A DNA stretch of 39,758 bases from CAYXBG01 sp964463145. GTDB lineage: Bacteria; Acidobacteriota; UBA6911; RPQK01; CBDAPI01. The notes beneath the pieces are model-generated. The model did not search any database and was not told the origin of the DNA. It saw nothing but the letters and a program-made list of their open reading frames with translations. The translations under genes and the position numbers were made by a program. The DNA lies in the NCBI GenBank assembly GCA_964463145.1, contig CAYXBG010000006.1, forward strand, positions 1-39,758, written 5' to 3'. Positions 1 through 9,129 of the stretch are shown in pieces (position 1 is the first letter of the stretch; each line of letters begins with the position of its first letter).

Positions 1-1127
1 AGATAAAAGAAGAAGCTTTGAAGATCGGATTCGATGCCGTAGGAATTTCGCCTGCTCACAAAATCCCCGGAGATCGGCTCAATGATTGGCTAGACCGAAA
101 TTACCAGGGCAAGATGGCCTACATGGAAAAGAATGCGGAAAAACGTCTTGACCCTGAGCAGGGTCTGGACGGAGCTAGATCACTTGTTTCCCTAGCCCTT
201 AATTATTTTCATGACGAGCAGTTACCCTACGAAGACAGAACCAAGGGAGTCATTTCCCGTTATGCCTTTGGTGATGATTATCACAAGGTTTTGTTGCCTA
301 AACTGAGATCTTTGCAGTGTCGCATTGCCAACTTTTTTCCCGAAGCTCGTGCTCGTTACTACGTCGATACAGGACCAATCATGGATAAGTACTGGGCAGC
401 GCGTGGCGGGATTGGCTGGTTAGGAAAGAATGGGAATCTAATAGCTAACAAAAAACTCGGATCCTGGTTTTTTATTGCTGAAATCCTTCTGGATGTCGAT
501 CTGGAGTATGACTCTCCGGCAAAAGACCATTGTGGATCCTGCACTCAATGTATAGAGCTTTGCCCTACTGAAGCCATAGTTGAACCTTACGTAGTGGATA
601 GTCGCAAGTGTATCTCTTATTTGACTATCGAGCTTAAAGAAGACATCCCAACAGACCTGCGTTCCTCGATGGGGAACCTGATTTTCGGTTGTGACATATG
701 CCAGGATGTTTGTCCTTGGAATCGTAGGGTCATAACCTCTAATGAACGGGCTTTTCAATCTCGATCCCAGAGTCGATCTCCTTCATTGTCTCACCTAGCG
801 TCAATGGACGAAAAGGACTTTGAGGCATCTTTCCAGAAAAGCGCGTTAAAAAGGACCAAATGGCGAGGCTTAATGCGCAATGTCTGTGTTGCCATGGGTA
901 ATGCTGCTCTCAAGGAGATGGTGCCTCACCTGAAACACCTCCTGAGTGTTAAAGAACCGATGGTCCGAAGGCATGCGGCATGGGCTCTGAAGCAGGTAGG
1001 AGATAAAGCTTCGATGAAGGCCCTAGTGGACAGGTTGCGAGTGGAAAAGGACCAACCTACTATAAAGACCCTTGTCCGGCTAATTGAATCGGTTACAGCA
1101 CCTGAGAACGAGAATCCGGCTTCATAG
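1..1127 (+). CDS. queG: Epoxyqueuosine reductase QueG, 5'-truncated by the window edge
   Basis: Catalyses the last step of queuosine synthesis, reducing epoxyqueuosine to queuosine in tRNA with a cobalamin cofactor and two [4Fe-4S] clusters. Numbering from the TTG at 18, the cluster motif CGSCTQCIELCP (Cys172, 175, 178, 182), Cys198 and CDICQDVCPW (Cys225, 228, 232) are visible. VDTGP near residue 117 matches the segment holding the family's catalytic Asp, and a HEAT-like tail runs from about 285 to 355. The frame is open to base 3 (IKEEAL before KIGFDAVG), and known QueG proteins have more N-terminal sequence. The TTG at 18 is therefore probably not the start, and the true start lies outside the window. 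queA at 9130-10146 acts one step earlier. Identification is secure. Confidence 0.95.
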   Translation, partial: IKEEALKIGFDAVGISPAHKIPGDRLNDWLDRNYQGKMAYMEKNAEKRLDPEQGLDGARSLVSLALNYFHDEQLPYEDRTKGVISRYAFGDDYHKVLLPKLRSLQCRIANFFPEARARYYVDTGPIMDKYWAARGGIGWLGKNGNLIANKKLGSWFFIAEILLDVDLEYDSPAKDHCGSCTQCIELCPTEAIVEPYVVDSRKCISYLTIELKEDIPTDLRSSMGNLIFGCDICQDVCPWNRRVITSNERAFQSRSQSRSPSLSHLASMDEKDFEASFQKSALKRTKWRGLMRNVCVAMGNAALKEMVPHLKHLLSVKEPMVRRHAAWALKQVGDKASMKALVDRLRVEKDQPTIKTLVRLIESVTAPENENPAS

Positions 1128-1216
1128 TTTCGAAGCGAAGTGCTATCCAGAAGCGTCGAGAAATTCGAGTGGAAGAGCGGTGGGTTGGGTTAATCAAATG
1201 CATCTAAAATCAGAAA

Positions 1217-1690
1217 CTACATCACTTGTATTTCTGAATCTTGAGGATATTTTGCCTCGAGCTCATTTAGCTTTTCACGATTTTTGGCTACAGTATCGTC
1301 GCTGAGGACACGACCAGCGTACTCAACATGTAAGGACCAAGCCTCCTCAATCTGTCCCGTTATAGGATTTCTGTAAAAACAATTCTCCCACATTTTTTTG
1401 TTGTTAAGGTGCCATGTCAGGTACTGACCGGGCGTATATTTTTTTCTGCTCGGCACCACTTCCAGTATGTCGTATCCATCCGGATCGAGAGGCCGCAGTA
1501 TAATGATATGTGCTCCAGTGACCCTATCTTTGCACTCTGGGTCTGAGTAAAAGGGAATTTCTGAACACAGTACTTTATGTGGGACGACCGGTATTTTGTC
1601 ACTAATCTCGGGAGAAATTTCCTCTGAATCAACAACGTAGATGTCGTCCGACTTGCCTCTAAATTTTTCACTCATTTTTTCAAGGGGCAT
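1217..1690 (-). CDS. Hypothetical protein, 157 aa
   Basis: I do not recognise this family. The protein is soluble, acidic at its N terminus, with no signal peptide or membrane segment, and ends in a charged helix (about residues 130-155). Visible features are two cysteines near residues 42 and 53 and several aromatic-rich strands in the middle (WHLNNKKMWENCFYRNP, then WSLHVEY), suggesting a small beta-rich fold. The start at 1690 is supported by GGAGG seven bases upstream, a good reason to call it real. It lies divergent to the ATP synthase cluster and shares with it a 208-base intergenic region containing a perfect palindrome. It converges on queG, with 89 bases between the stops. No function is inferred. 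Confidence 0.75.
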   Translation of the reverse strand: MPLEKMSEKFRGKSDDIYVVDSEEISPEISDKIPVVPHKVLCSEIPFYSDPECKDRVTGAHIIILRPLDPDGYDILEVVPSRKKYTPGQYLTWHLNNKKMWENCFYRNPITGQIEEAWSLHVEYAGRVLSDDTVAKNREKLNELEAKYPQDSEIQVM

Positions 1691-1802
1691 CGCATAACCT
1701 CCATTCGAATTTGATCGTACCTTGGTTGATGGTAGCGACCTAAAAGATCTGTCCTACCAGTCTCGCCTCCCGAACCATTATGGGTCCCATGTTGGGGGGA
1801 CC

Positions 1803-1865
1803 ATTTTAGCATAAAGATCCCGTGGTCAAGGATGCCTTGACCACGGGATCTAAGCGTGCTAGAAG
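1803..1865. promoter_or_regulatory. Perfect 17-bp inverted repeat with candidate divergent promoters
   Basis: Arms 1815-1831 and 1835-1851 are exact reverse complements around a 3-base centre. Each arm contains TTGACC reading outwards. Plus strand: TTGACC (1837-1842), 17-base spacer, TAGAAG (1860-1865), leading to the atp cluster. Minus strand: TTGACC (complement of 1824-1829), 15-base spacer, TAAAAT preceded by TGC (complement of 1803-1808), leading to the 1690 gene. The palindrome is seen directly; the promoter assignments are inference, since the spacer on one side and the -10 box on the other are imperfect. Alternatively it is a hairpin in RNA, but no U-tract follows on the plus strand. 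Confidence 0.5.
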
Positions 1866-1898
1866 TTTACTTTTCTGGGTGCGTGGAGAATTCTTATA

Positions 1899-2327
1899 AT
1901 GATCCAACTAGACTGGACTCTGGCAGTCGCAACTGCTGTCTTTATTTTTACGTGGATAGTTCTCAATCGAATTCTTTTTAGGCCTTTTCTGAAGGTCACC
2001 GAAAAACGTCGTGACATGACCTCGGGAGTTTTTGAGAATGCTGAGACATACAGTCATAAAGTGGAGGCTCTTACAGAGAGTTACGAACAAAGGGTTAAAG
2101 ATGAGAGGCAGGCAGGGTTTAGTCTCACTGAGGAATGGCGGACTGAAGCTCTCGGTAATCGTTCAAGCGTTATCGAAGAAGCCCGTGGCCGAGCGGATAC
2201 GCTGTTGGTCGAAGCCAAACAGAAAATTGATGAGGAGCTTGTGGAATCTAAGCAGGATTTGAAGCTTCAGTCTGACAATCTCGCCGAAGCAATAACCGAT
2301 CGGCTACTGAGAGTTAATGAAAATTAA
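1899..2327 (+). CDS. atpF': ATP synthase F0 subunit b' (short b-type stalk protein)
   Basis: This is a peripheral-stalk subunit that anchors F1 to the membrane. It has 142 residues: one N-terminal membrane helix (about 5-27) followed by the boundary motif RPFLKVTEKRR and then an almost uninterrupted charged coiled coil. That is the b/b' pattern, and with a second b-type gene 75 bases downstream this one is best called b'. The ATG at 1899 has GGAGA nine bases upstream. It is the first gene of the cluster. No genes for subunits a (atpB) or c (atpE) lie upstream in the window, so the membrane rotor must be encoded elsewhere. The family call rests on topology and context, because b' sequences diverge fast. 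Confidence 0.85.
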   Translation: MIQLDWTLAVATAVFIFTWIVLNRILFRPFLKVTEKRRDMTSGVFENAETYSHKVEALTESYEQRVKDERQAGFSLTEEWRTEALGNRSSVIEEARGRADTLLVEAKQKIDEELVESKQDLKLQSDNLAEAITDRLLRVNEN

Positions 2328-2402
2328 ACTGGCAACTCCATGATAATTCTAAGAAGATCTGCAAAAGTCGTTGTATAGCTGGTAAGCCATTGATGATATT
2401 GG

Positions 2403-2996
2403 ATGTTTTTTGAAGTGTTGAACCCAAAATTTTTAGCTGTATTTTTAGTCTTTTTTGCTCTGTCGCAAGCTAGTGTTCTCCAAGCTGCTAGTCCGGAAGG
2501 AGGAGGCTGGGGTATGTTGGACCCAATCGGTCGATGGTTGAATCTAATCATTCTCTTTGGGGGACTGATCTATGTCCTGCGTGGCCCAGCTAAGGATTTT
2601 TTTGCCAGCCGAAGAGCTGACATTCAACGCCAATTGCGCCGGGCGGATGAGGCGAGAAAGGCAGCTGAAAAAGAGCTTGACGAGGCAAAGAGGCAGATGG
2701 AAGGGCTTGATGCGGAGATAGAGAAAATCCAACTTCAGGCACGAAAAGAAGCAGAGGCCGAGGCTGAGCGTATTAGGTGTCAAGCTGAGGAGGAATCCCG
2801 CCGGATCTTGGCTATAGCCAGCCGGGAGATTGAGAATTTAGGGGAAAGTGTTAGGCAAGACCTAAGGCAATATGCGGTAGATTTAAGTGTCCGTCTAGCT
2901 TCTGAGAAGGTTAAGGGTAAGATGGATGAAGCTCGGCAGGCGGAGGAGATTGACCGTTTTCTCGATGAATTGACATCTGGAGGAACAACCCATTGA
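2403..2996 (+). CDS. atpF: ATP synthase F0 subunit b
   Basis: This is the second stalk subunit, forming a b/b' heterodimer with the preceding product. It has 197 residues. The N terminus looks like a signal sequence (hydrophobic 10-26 ending near LQAAS). A Gly-rich stretch follows, then the b-type membrane helix (about 46-62, LNLIILFGGLIYVL), and a long Arg/Glu/Ala-rich coiled coil from about 68. Some bacterial lineages have such a signal-bearing b subunit. The start at 2403 has no clear Shine-Dalgarno sequence, so it may be translated by reinitiation. The stop overlaps the atpH start by four bases (TTGA), indicating coupling. Confidence 0.88.
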   Translation: MFFEVLNPKFLAVFLVFFALSQASVLQAASPEGGGWGMLDPIGRWLNLIILFGGLIYVLRGPAKDFFASRRADIQRQLRRADEARKAAEKELDEAKRQMEGLDAEIEKIQLQARKEAEAEAERIRCQAEEESRRILAIASREIENLGESVRQDLRQYAVDLSVRLASEKVKGKMDEARQAEEIDRFLDELTSGGTTH

Positions 2997-3535
2997 TTAG
3001 CGGGTCTGTCTTTTACAAGTATGCTCGGGCCTATGTGGAAGTAGCCGCTGAGGCTGACCTGGAGGGCCAGATAGAAAATGAAGCAGGGTGTTTTCAGGAC
3101 CTTTTTGCGCAGCATAGAGAATTGAGGGAAGCACTCTTGAGTCCGGTACTTCCCTATAGCGTCAAGCGAGAAATTGTGGAGCAAGTATCTCAGGTTCTTT
3201 CTCTTAGTAAGGTGACCTGTAACTTTATCCTCGTCCTGCTTAAAAACGGCCGGATTAGCAACTATTCTGATGTAGTGGCTGCACTGCGAGATGTTTTACA
3301 GGAAAGGAGCGGTGTCGTGCAGGGCCAGGTCCATTCCCCGCTGCCAATAACAGAAGAATTTCGGTCCCGTATTGAGACTGCGATATCTCAGATGATAAAA
3401 AATCCGGTTCACTTGGACTACGAGCAGGATGATTCCCTTATTGGAGGGATCAAAATTCAGATAGGGTCCACCATTTATGATGGGTCTATCCAGACCCAAC
3501 TGGAGACACTTAAGAAAAAGTTGAGCGTGCAATAA
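2993..3535 (+). CDS. atpH: ATP synthase F1 subunit delta (OSCP)
   Basis: This subunit links the top of the alpha3beta3 head to the b/b' stalk. At 180 residues it has the normal family length. The N-terminal part has the usual helical start (YKYARAYVEVA), and the C-terminal end has the conserved DDSLIGGIKIQIGSTIYDGS region near 145-165. The start is TTG at 2993, overlapping the atpF stop. GGAGGA at 2979-2984 gives about nine bases of spacing and decides the start. No ATG is available nearby. Coupled translation with atpF is likely. Confidence 0.93.
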   Translation: MISGSVFYKYARAYVEVAAEADLEGQIENEAGCFQDLFAQHRELREALLSPVLPYSVKREIVEQVSQVLSLSKVTCNFILVLLKNGRISNYSDVVAALRDVLQERSGVVQGQVHSPLPITEEFRSRIETAISQMIKNPVHLDYEQDDSLIGGIKIQIGSTIYDGSIQTQLETLKKKLSVQ

Positions 3536-3578
3536 TCACCCGCACAATCCCTAAGGTTTGAGGCTGGGGAGGTAAAAA

Positions 3579-5114
<1,536 letters not shown>

Positions 5115-5117
5115 GCT

Positions 5118-5999
5118 ATGGCAGCAGGAAATCTAATCGATTTACGCCGACGGGTGCGATCTGTAAAGAACATTCAGCAGATCACACGAGCTATGAAGTT
5201 TATTTCAGCTTCCAGGCTGAAGAAAGCTCAGGGTAGGGCCTTTGCGGCTCGTCCTTATGCTACTCGAATGCTCGCTGTTCTGAATTCTTTGGCAACTCGT
5301 GTCGATTCTACTACTCACCCGTTATTGTCGGAACGTAACGAGACAAAGACGATGTTGGTTGTGATAACGAGTGATAAGGGTCTATGCGGTTCTTTCAATA
5401 GCACCATTATCAAGGGAGCTACCAATAAGATAGAGAGTGAAGCCGGGAACAAAGAACTCAGCCTTGCTCTTGTGGGACGGAAAGGCTATGACTGGTTCAA
5501 GCGTCGGAATTGGCCGATTCGACACCATTATGTGAACATCATGGCCAAGGTCGATCCTAAGTATGCCCGCGAGTTAGCCTTAAGTTTGATCAAATATTAC
5601 GAAGATGAGGAAATAGATTCGGTGCAACTAGTGTACAACGAATTCAAGTCGGTGGTGCAGCAGCAGTTGGTTGTTGAACCGCTATTGCCAATTCGCAAGC
5701 TAGAACTCGAATCAGAGCAAGAGAGCCTGTTGGAGTATCTATATGAGCAGCCGCCTGAACTGCTCCTCGGTTCGCTTTTGCCCAAACATGTGGAAACCCA
5801 GCTTCTCAGGGCTATGTTGGAATCTGAGGCAGCTGAGCAGGCAGCTCGGATGACAGCCATGGATTCAGCCACACGCAATGCTAAGGAGATGATAGCTAGC
5901 TTGACTTTAAAGATGAATCGGATCCGTCAGGCGGCAATAACAACAGAAATTATTGAAATCGTCAGTGGGGCTGATGCTCTCCAGGAGGATCAGCATTGA
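5118..5999 (+). CDS. atpG: ATP synthase F1 subunit gamma
   Basis: This is the central rotor shaft that turns inside alpha3beta3. It has 293 residues, normal length. The conserved N-terminal helix (LRRRVRSVKNIQQITRAMK) and the C-terminal helix (MDSATRNAKEMI, then LNRIRQAAITTEI) that together form the coiled-coil axle are intact. The middle Rossmann-like segment contains SDKGLCGSFN. The start ATG at 5118 lies just after the atpA stop, with GGAG about six bases upstream inside the atpA end, so translation is probably coupled. Confidence 0.97.
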   Translation: MAAGNLIDLRRRVRSVKNIQQITRAMKFISASRLKKAQGRAFAARPYATRMLAVLNSLATRVDSTTHPLLSERNETKTMLVVITSDKGLCGSFNSTIIKGATNKIESEAGNKELSLALVGRKGYDWFKRRNWPIRHHYVNIMAKVDPKYARELALSLIKYYEDEEIDSVQLVYNEFKSVVQQQLVVEPLLPIRKLELESEQESLLEYLYEQPPELLLGSLLPKHVETQLLRAMLESEAAEQAARMTAMDSATRNAKEMIASLTLKMNRIRQAAITTEIIEIVSGADALQEDQH

Positions 6000-6024
6000 C
6001 GACACGTTGGGAGATCAAATCAGT

Positions 6025-7446
6025 ATGCAGAATATAGGTAAAGTGGTGCAGGTAGTTGGGCCTGTTATCGATGTCCAATTCGAGGCTGGTCATATACCGC
6101 CAATTTATAATGCTATTAATGTCATTTCTGATGGCTTTGATACCGAAGTTCCGATCAATATCACTCTAGAGGTAGCTCACCATTTAGGAGAAGGGCTGGT
6201 TAAGTGTGTATCGATGCAGCCTACTGATGGCGTGGTGCGTGGGATGAAGGCAATCGATGCCGGTGAGCCAATCTCGGTTCCTGTGGGGAGACAAATGCTA
6301 GGCCGGGTGGTGAACGTCTTGGGAGAGCCTGTTGACACTGGAGAAGCCCTTGACCAGGAGAAGAAGTACCCAATACACCGTCCTGCTCCTAGTTTTGAGG
6401 ATCAAAGTACAGAAACAGAAATGTTAGAGACGGGTATAAAGGTCATCGACCTGGTGGAACCTTTTTCCAAAGGTGGAAAAATCGGTCTATTCGGAGGGGC
6501 TGGAGTTGGGAAAACAGTTATCATCATGGAGCTAATCAATCGGATAGCAACCCAGCATGGTGGTTTTTCCGTCTTCGCAGGAGTTGGGGAGCGTACTAGA
6601 GAAGGGAACGACTTGTGGAGAGAAATGACCGAGTCAGGCGTCATAGACAAGGCGGCGCTCATTTACGGCCAGATGACCGAGCCGCCTGGTGCTAGGCTTC
6701 GTGTAGCCTTGACGGGATTGACGGTAGCCGAGTATTTCAGGGAAGAAGAGGGACAGAATGTGCTTCTCTTTATAGACAATATTTTCCGATTCACTCAGGC
6801 AGGTTCGGAGGTGTCTGCACTTTTGGGTCGAATGCCGTCAGCAGTCGGGTATCAGCCGAATCTTGCTTCTGAGATGGGTGAATTACAGGAGCGAATCACA
6901 ACAACGAAAAAAGGTTCTATCACATCCATTCAGGCTATCTACGTGCCTGCTGATGACTATACTGACCCTGCCCCGGCGACCACCTTTGCCCATCTTGATG
7001 CTACCAGTAATCTGGAAAGATCAATCGCAGAGCAGGGGATTTATCCTGCTGTCGATCCTCTGGCTTCGACCAGTCGTATAATGGATCCAAGGGTAATCGG
7101 CCAGGATCATTACGACACGGCGAGGATGGTGCAGGGTGTATTACAGCGGTATAAGGATTTGCAAGACATCATCGCTATTCTGGGTATGGACGAATTGGCA
7201 GAAGAGGATAAGTTGATTGTCTCTAGGGCACGTAAAATTCAAAGGTTCTTATCCCAGCCTTTCTTCGTAGCGGAACAGTTCACCGGTATTCCGGGGAAAT
7301 ATGTAGAGCTCGCCGACACAATCCGAGGGTTTAAGGAGATTTGTGCAGGTAAACACGATGAAGTCCCGGAGCAGGCTTTTTACATGGTGGGTGGAATTGA
7401 AGAAGCACTTGAACAGGCCGAACGTATGCGGAATGAGGCGGCTTAG
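6025..7446 (+). CDS. atpD: ATP synthase F1 subunit beta
   Basis: This is the catalytic subunit. From ATG 6025 it has 473 residues, the usual length. An in-frame upstream extension to 5953 is open but overlaps the atpG end and has no family counterpart, and GGAG precedes 6025 by about eleven bases. The P-loop GGAGVGKT is at 157-164, the GERTREGNDL motif carrying the catalytic Glu follows, and LLFIDNIFR is the Walker B strand. The C-terminal DELSEED-type loop reads DELAEED. All catalytic features are present, so F1 should be functional. Confidence 0.98.
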   Translation: MQNIGKVVQVVGPVIDVQFEAGHIPPIYNAINVISDGFDTEVPINITLEVAHHLGEGLVKCVSMQPTDGVVRGMKAIDAGEPISVPVGRQMLGRVVNVLGEPVDTGEALDQEKKYPIHRPAPSFEDQSTETEMLETGIKVIDLVEPFSKGGKIGLFGGAGVGKTVIIMELINRIATQHGGFSVFAGVGERTREGNDLWREMTESGVIDKAALIYGQMTEPPGARLRVALTGLTVAEYFREEEGQNVLLFIDNIFRFTQAGSEVSALLGRMPSAVGYQPNLASEMGELQERITTTKKGSITSIQAIYVPADDYTDPAPATTFAHLDATSNLERSIAEQGIYPAVDPLASTSRIMDPRVIGQDHYDTARMVQGVLQRYKDLQDIIAILGMDELAEEDKLIVSRARKIQRFLSQPFFVAEQFTGIPGKYVELADTIRGFKEICAGKHDEVPEQAFYMVGGIEEALEQAERMRNEAA

Positions 7447-7457
7447 CAAGAAGGAAG

Positions 7458-7883
7458 ATGGCAGACGTAATGGCTCAATTACTTGCAACGGAGATTGACT
7501 TGGAGATAGTTACTCCTGAAGCCTGTCTCTTCAGTGGTGTTGTTGATCAGGTCTTTGTGCCCGGGATAGACGGAGTGATAGGGATCCTTCCTGGTCACGC
7601 TCCTCTCCTATCCGAATTAGGCATTGGCATCATTGAATACACCTCGAGTGAAAAGCACACGAGGCTCTACTGCAGTAATGGCTTTGTAGAAGTATTGGGA
7701 GCACGGGTATCCGTTTTGGCGGAAGTGGCAGTTCGGCCCGAGGAAATTGATGTCACTGTCGCGAAATCGGATATCCAGGAGTCTGAAGCTCAATTGCGCT
7801 CCGGTAACCCAGACACAGATTATCAAGCCGCCTCAGTCAGACTCCGTCAGGCTCTTGCAAAGCTCGAGGCCATCCAGGGCTAG
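7458..7883 (+). CDS. atpC: ATP synthase F1 subunit epsilon
   Basis: This subunit couples the gamma shaft to the c-ring and restrains ATP hydrolysis. It has 141 residues. The N-terminal beta-sandwich shows the family's TPEACLFSG start and the GIDGVIGILPGHAPLL hallmark. The C-terminal helical hairpin ends in VRLRQALAKLEA. Two in-frame ATGs (7458 and 7470) are possible: AAGAAGGAAG touches the first and lies about fourteen bases from the second, so the start is uncertain by four residues. It is the last gene of the cluster. The assembly gap begins seven bases after the stop, so any terminator is lost. Confidence 0.95.
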   Translation: MADVMAQLLATEIDLEIVTPEACLFSGVVDQVFVPGIDGVIGILPGHAPLLSELGIGIIEYTSSEKHTRLYCSNGFVEVLGARVSVLAEVAVRPEEIDVTVAKSDIQESEAQLRSGNPDTDYQAASVRLRQALAKLEAIQG

Positions 7884-7889
7884 TTATCC

Positions 7890-7899
7890 NNNNNNNNNN
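7890..7899. other. Assembly gap (ten Ns)
   Basis: Ten consecutive Ns lie between the atpC stop and the tRNA-Gln promoter. The true distance and even the adjacency of the two sides are not shown by this sequence. A fixed-size run like this is typical of a scaffolding placeholder. Confidence 0.99.
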
Positions 7900-7945
7900 A
7901 CAGGCTGGGCCCAAAGAATACGATTTTTCATCCTCCTCGAAGCGG

Positions 7946-7975
7946 TTGCCGAGGGCTGTAGGGCTTGGCTATAAT
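7946..7975 (+). promoter_or_regulatory. Sigma70-type promoter of the tRNA-Gln unit
   Basis: TTGCCG (7946-7951), an 18-base spacer and a perfect TATAAT (7970-7975) place transcription start near 7982, about twelve bases before the mature tRNA 5' end. Position and quality fit a stable-RNA promoter. Confidence 0.8.
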
Positions 7976-7993
7976 GTGCCGCTCATCTGATGT

Positions 7994-8068
<75 letters not shown>

Positions 8069-8096
8069 GTAGATTTCTTGGAGGAAAAGAAAAACA

Positions 8097-9017
8097 ATGA
8101 AAATAGGAATTACAGGGGCGACAGGTTTAATTGGAAGATTGTTGATTCGACGACTTTCTGAATCGGGTCATGAGTTGGTCCTTTTTAGTCGTAGTTTGGA
8201 AAGAGGACAGAGTCTTTCCCCAGACAGTAGAATCGTACAGTGGGACGCACTGGTCAGCCCGCCTCCTGAAGGTAGTCTTGACGGGTTAGATGCTCTCGTT
8301 CATCTGTTGGGAGAAGGTATCGCCAACGGTCGCTGGACGGCGACACAGAAAAAATTGATACGGGACTCAAGGATCATCGGGACACGCAATCTGGTCGGAG
8401 AACTCAAGCGATGTCAAGATGGCCCTCGAGTTTTGGTCAGTGCCTCGGCGATAGGTCTGTACGGAAGCCGAGGCGAAGAGTCCTTAGATGAAACAAGTCA
8501 GGCTGGTAAAGGTTTTCTACCATCTGTCTGTGAATCCTGGGAGCAGGAAGCCTCTATTGCCGCAGAAGCCGATATTCGTACTGTATTGCTAAGAACAGGG
8601 ATAGTTTTGTCGACTCAAGGAGGTGCTCTGGCGAAAATGCTCCTCCCATTTCGGCTATGCCTGGGAGGACCTCTCGGTTCCGGTAAGCAGTGGATGTCTT
8701 GGATTCATCTGGAAGATCAGATCGGGCTTATTCTCCATGCTCTGGAGCGAGACGAGATTGAAGGGCCTCTAAATGCCACTGCTCCAAACCCGGTAACTAA
8801 TCGAGGCTTTTCTAAGGCTCTGGGACGCACTCTGAAGCGACCAGCTATAGCTCCGACTCCAGATTTTGTTCTCAAATTGATACTCGGAGAGATGGCACAG
8901 GCGTTACTTCTTGAGGGGCAGAAGGTGTTACCAAGTCGGGCAATGGAAACGGGTTACCGTTTCCGCTTTCCGGAAGTTGACCCGGCATTACAGGATCTTT
9001 TGAAACGTGCACTTTGA
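8097..9017 (+). CDS. SDR39U1 / TIGR01777-type NAD(P)-dependent epimerase family protein
   Basis: Atypical short-chain dehydrogenase related to E. coli YfcH; its substrate is unknown. It has 306 residues. The N-terminal Rossmann motif is GATGLIG (7-13). The family-specific segment LLGEGIANGRWT follows, then a YG-containing active-site region (SASAIGLYGSRG), and a C-terminal DUF1731-like segment with LPSRAMETGYRF. The start ATG 8097 has GGAGG about eleven bases upstream. It lies 29 bases after tRNA-Gln with no visible terminator between, so it is likely read from the tRNA promoter. It converges on queA, with 112 bases between the stops. Confidence 0.9.
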   Translation: MKIGITGATGLIGRLLIRRLSESGHELVLFSRSLERGQSLSPDSRIVQWDALVSPPPEGSLDGLDALVHLLGEGIANGRWTATQKKLIRDSRIIGTRNLVGELKRCQDGPRVLVSASAIGLYGSRGEESLDETSQAGKGFLPSVCESWEQEASIAAEADIRTVLLRTGIVLSTQGGALAKMLLPFRLCLGGPLGSGKQWMSWIHLEDQIGLILHALERDEIEGPLNATAPNPVTNRGFSKALGRTLKRPAIAPTPDFVLKLILGEMAQALLLEGQKVLPSRAMETGYRFRFPEVDPALQDLLKRAL

Positions 9018-9129
9018 GAGGCTTTTGACCTCTTCGTAAGTCCGGCCGGTTCTGATTGTTGAGAAATATTTTGGTAGTGAGTAGGTTGTCGTCAGTGCTT
9101 GAAAGATTATACAAGCATCCTAACAAGAC

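Noticed and set aside
438..758. Minus-strand open frame of 106 codons inside queG
   Set aside because: It lies wholly within a well-identified gene and has no Shine-Dalgarno sequence or recognisable protein features.
1895..1900. Perfect TATAAT overlapping the atpF' start codon
   Set aside because: No -35 box lies at a suitable distance, and transcription from it would begin inside the gene.
7747..7974. Open frame running through the N gap
   Set aside because: It overlaps atpC in another frame and depends on undefined bases.
9017..9033. AGAGG/CCTCT hairpin right after the SDR39U1 stop
   Set aside because: Five base pairs and no U-tract; not reported as a terminator.
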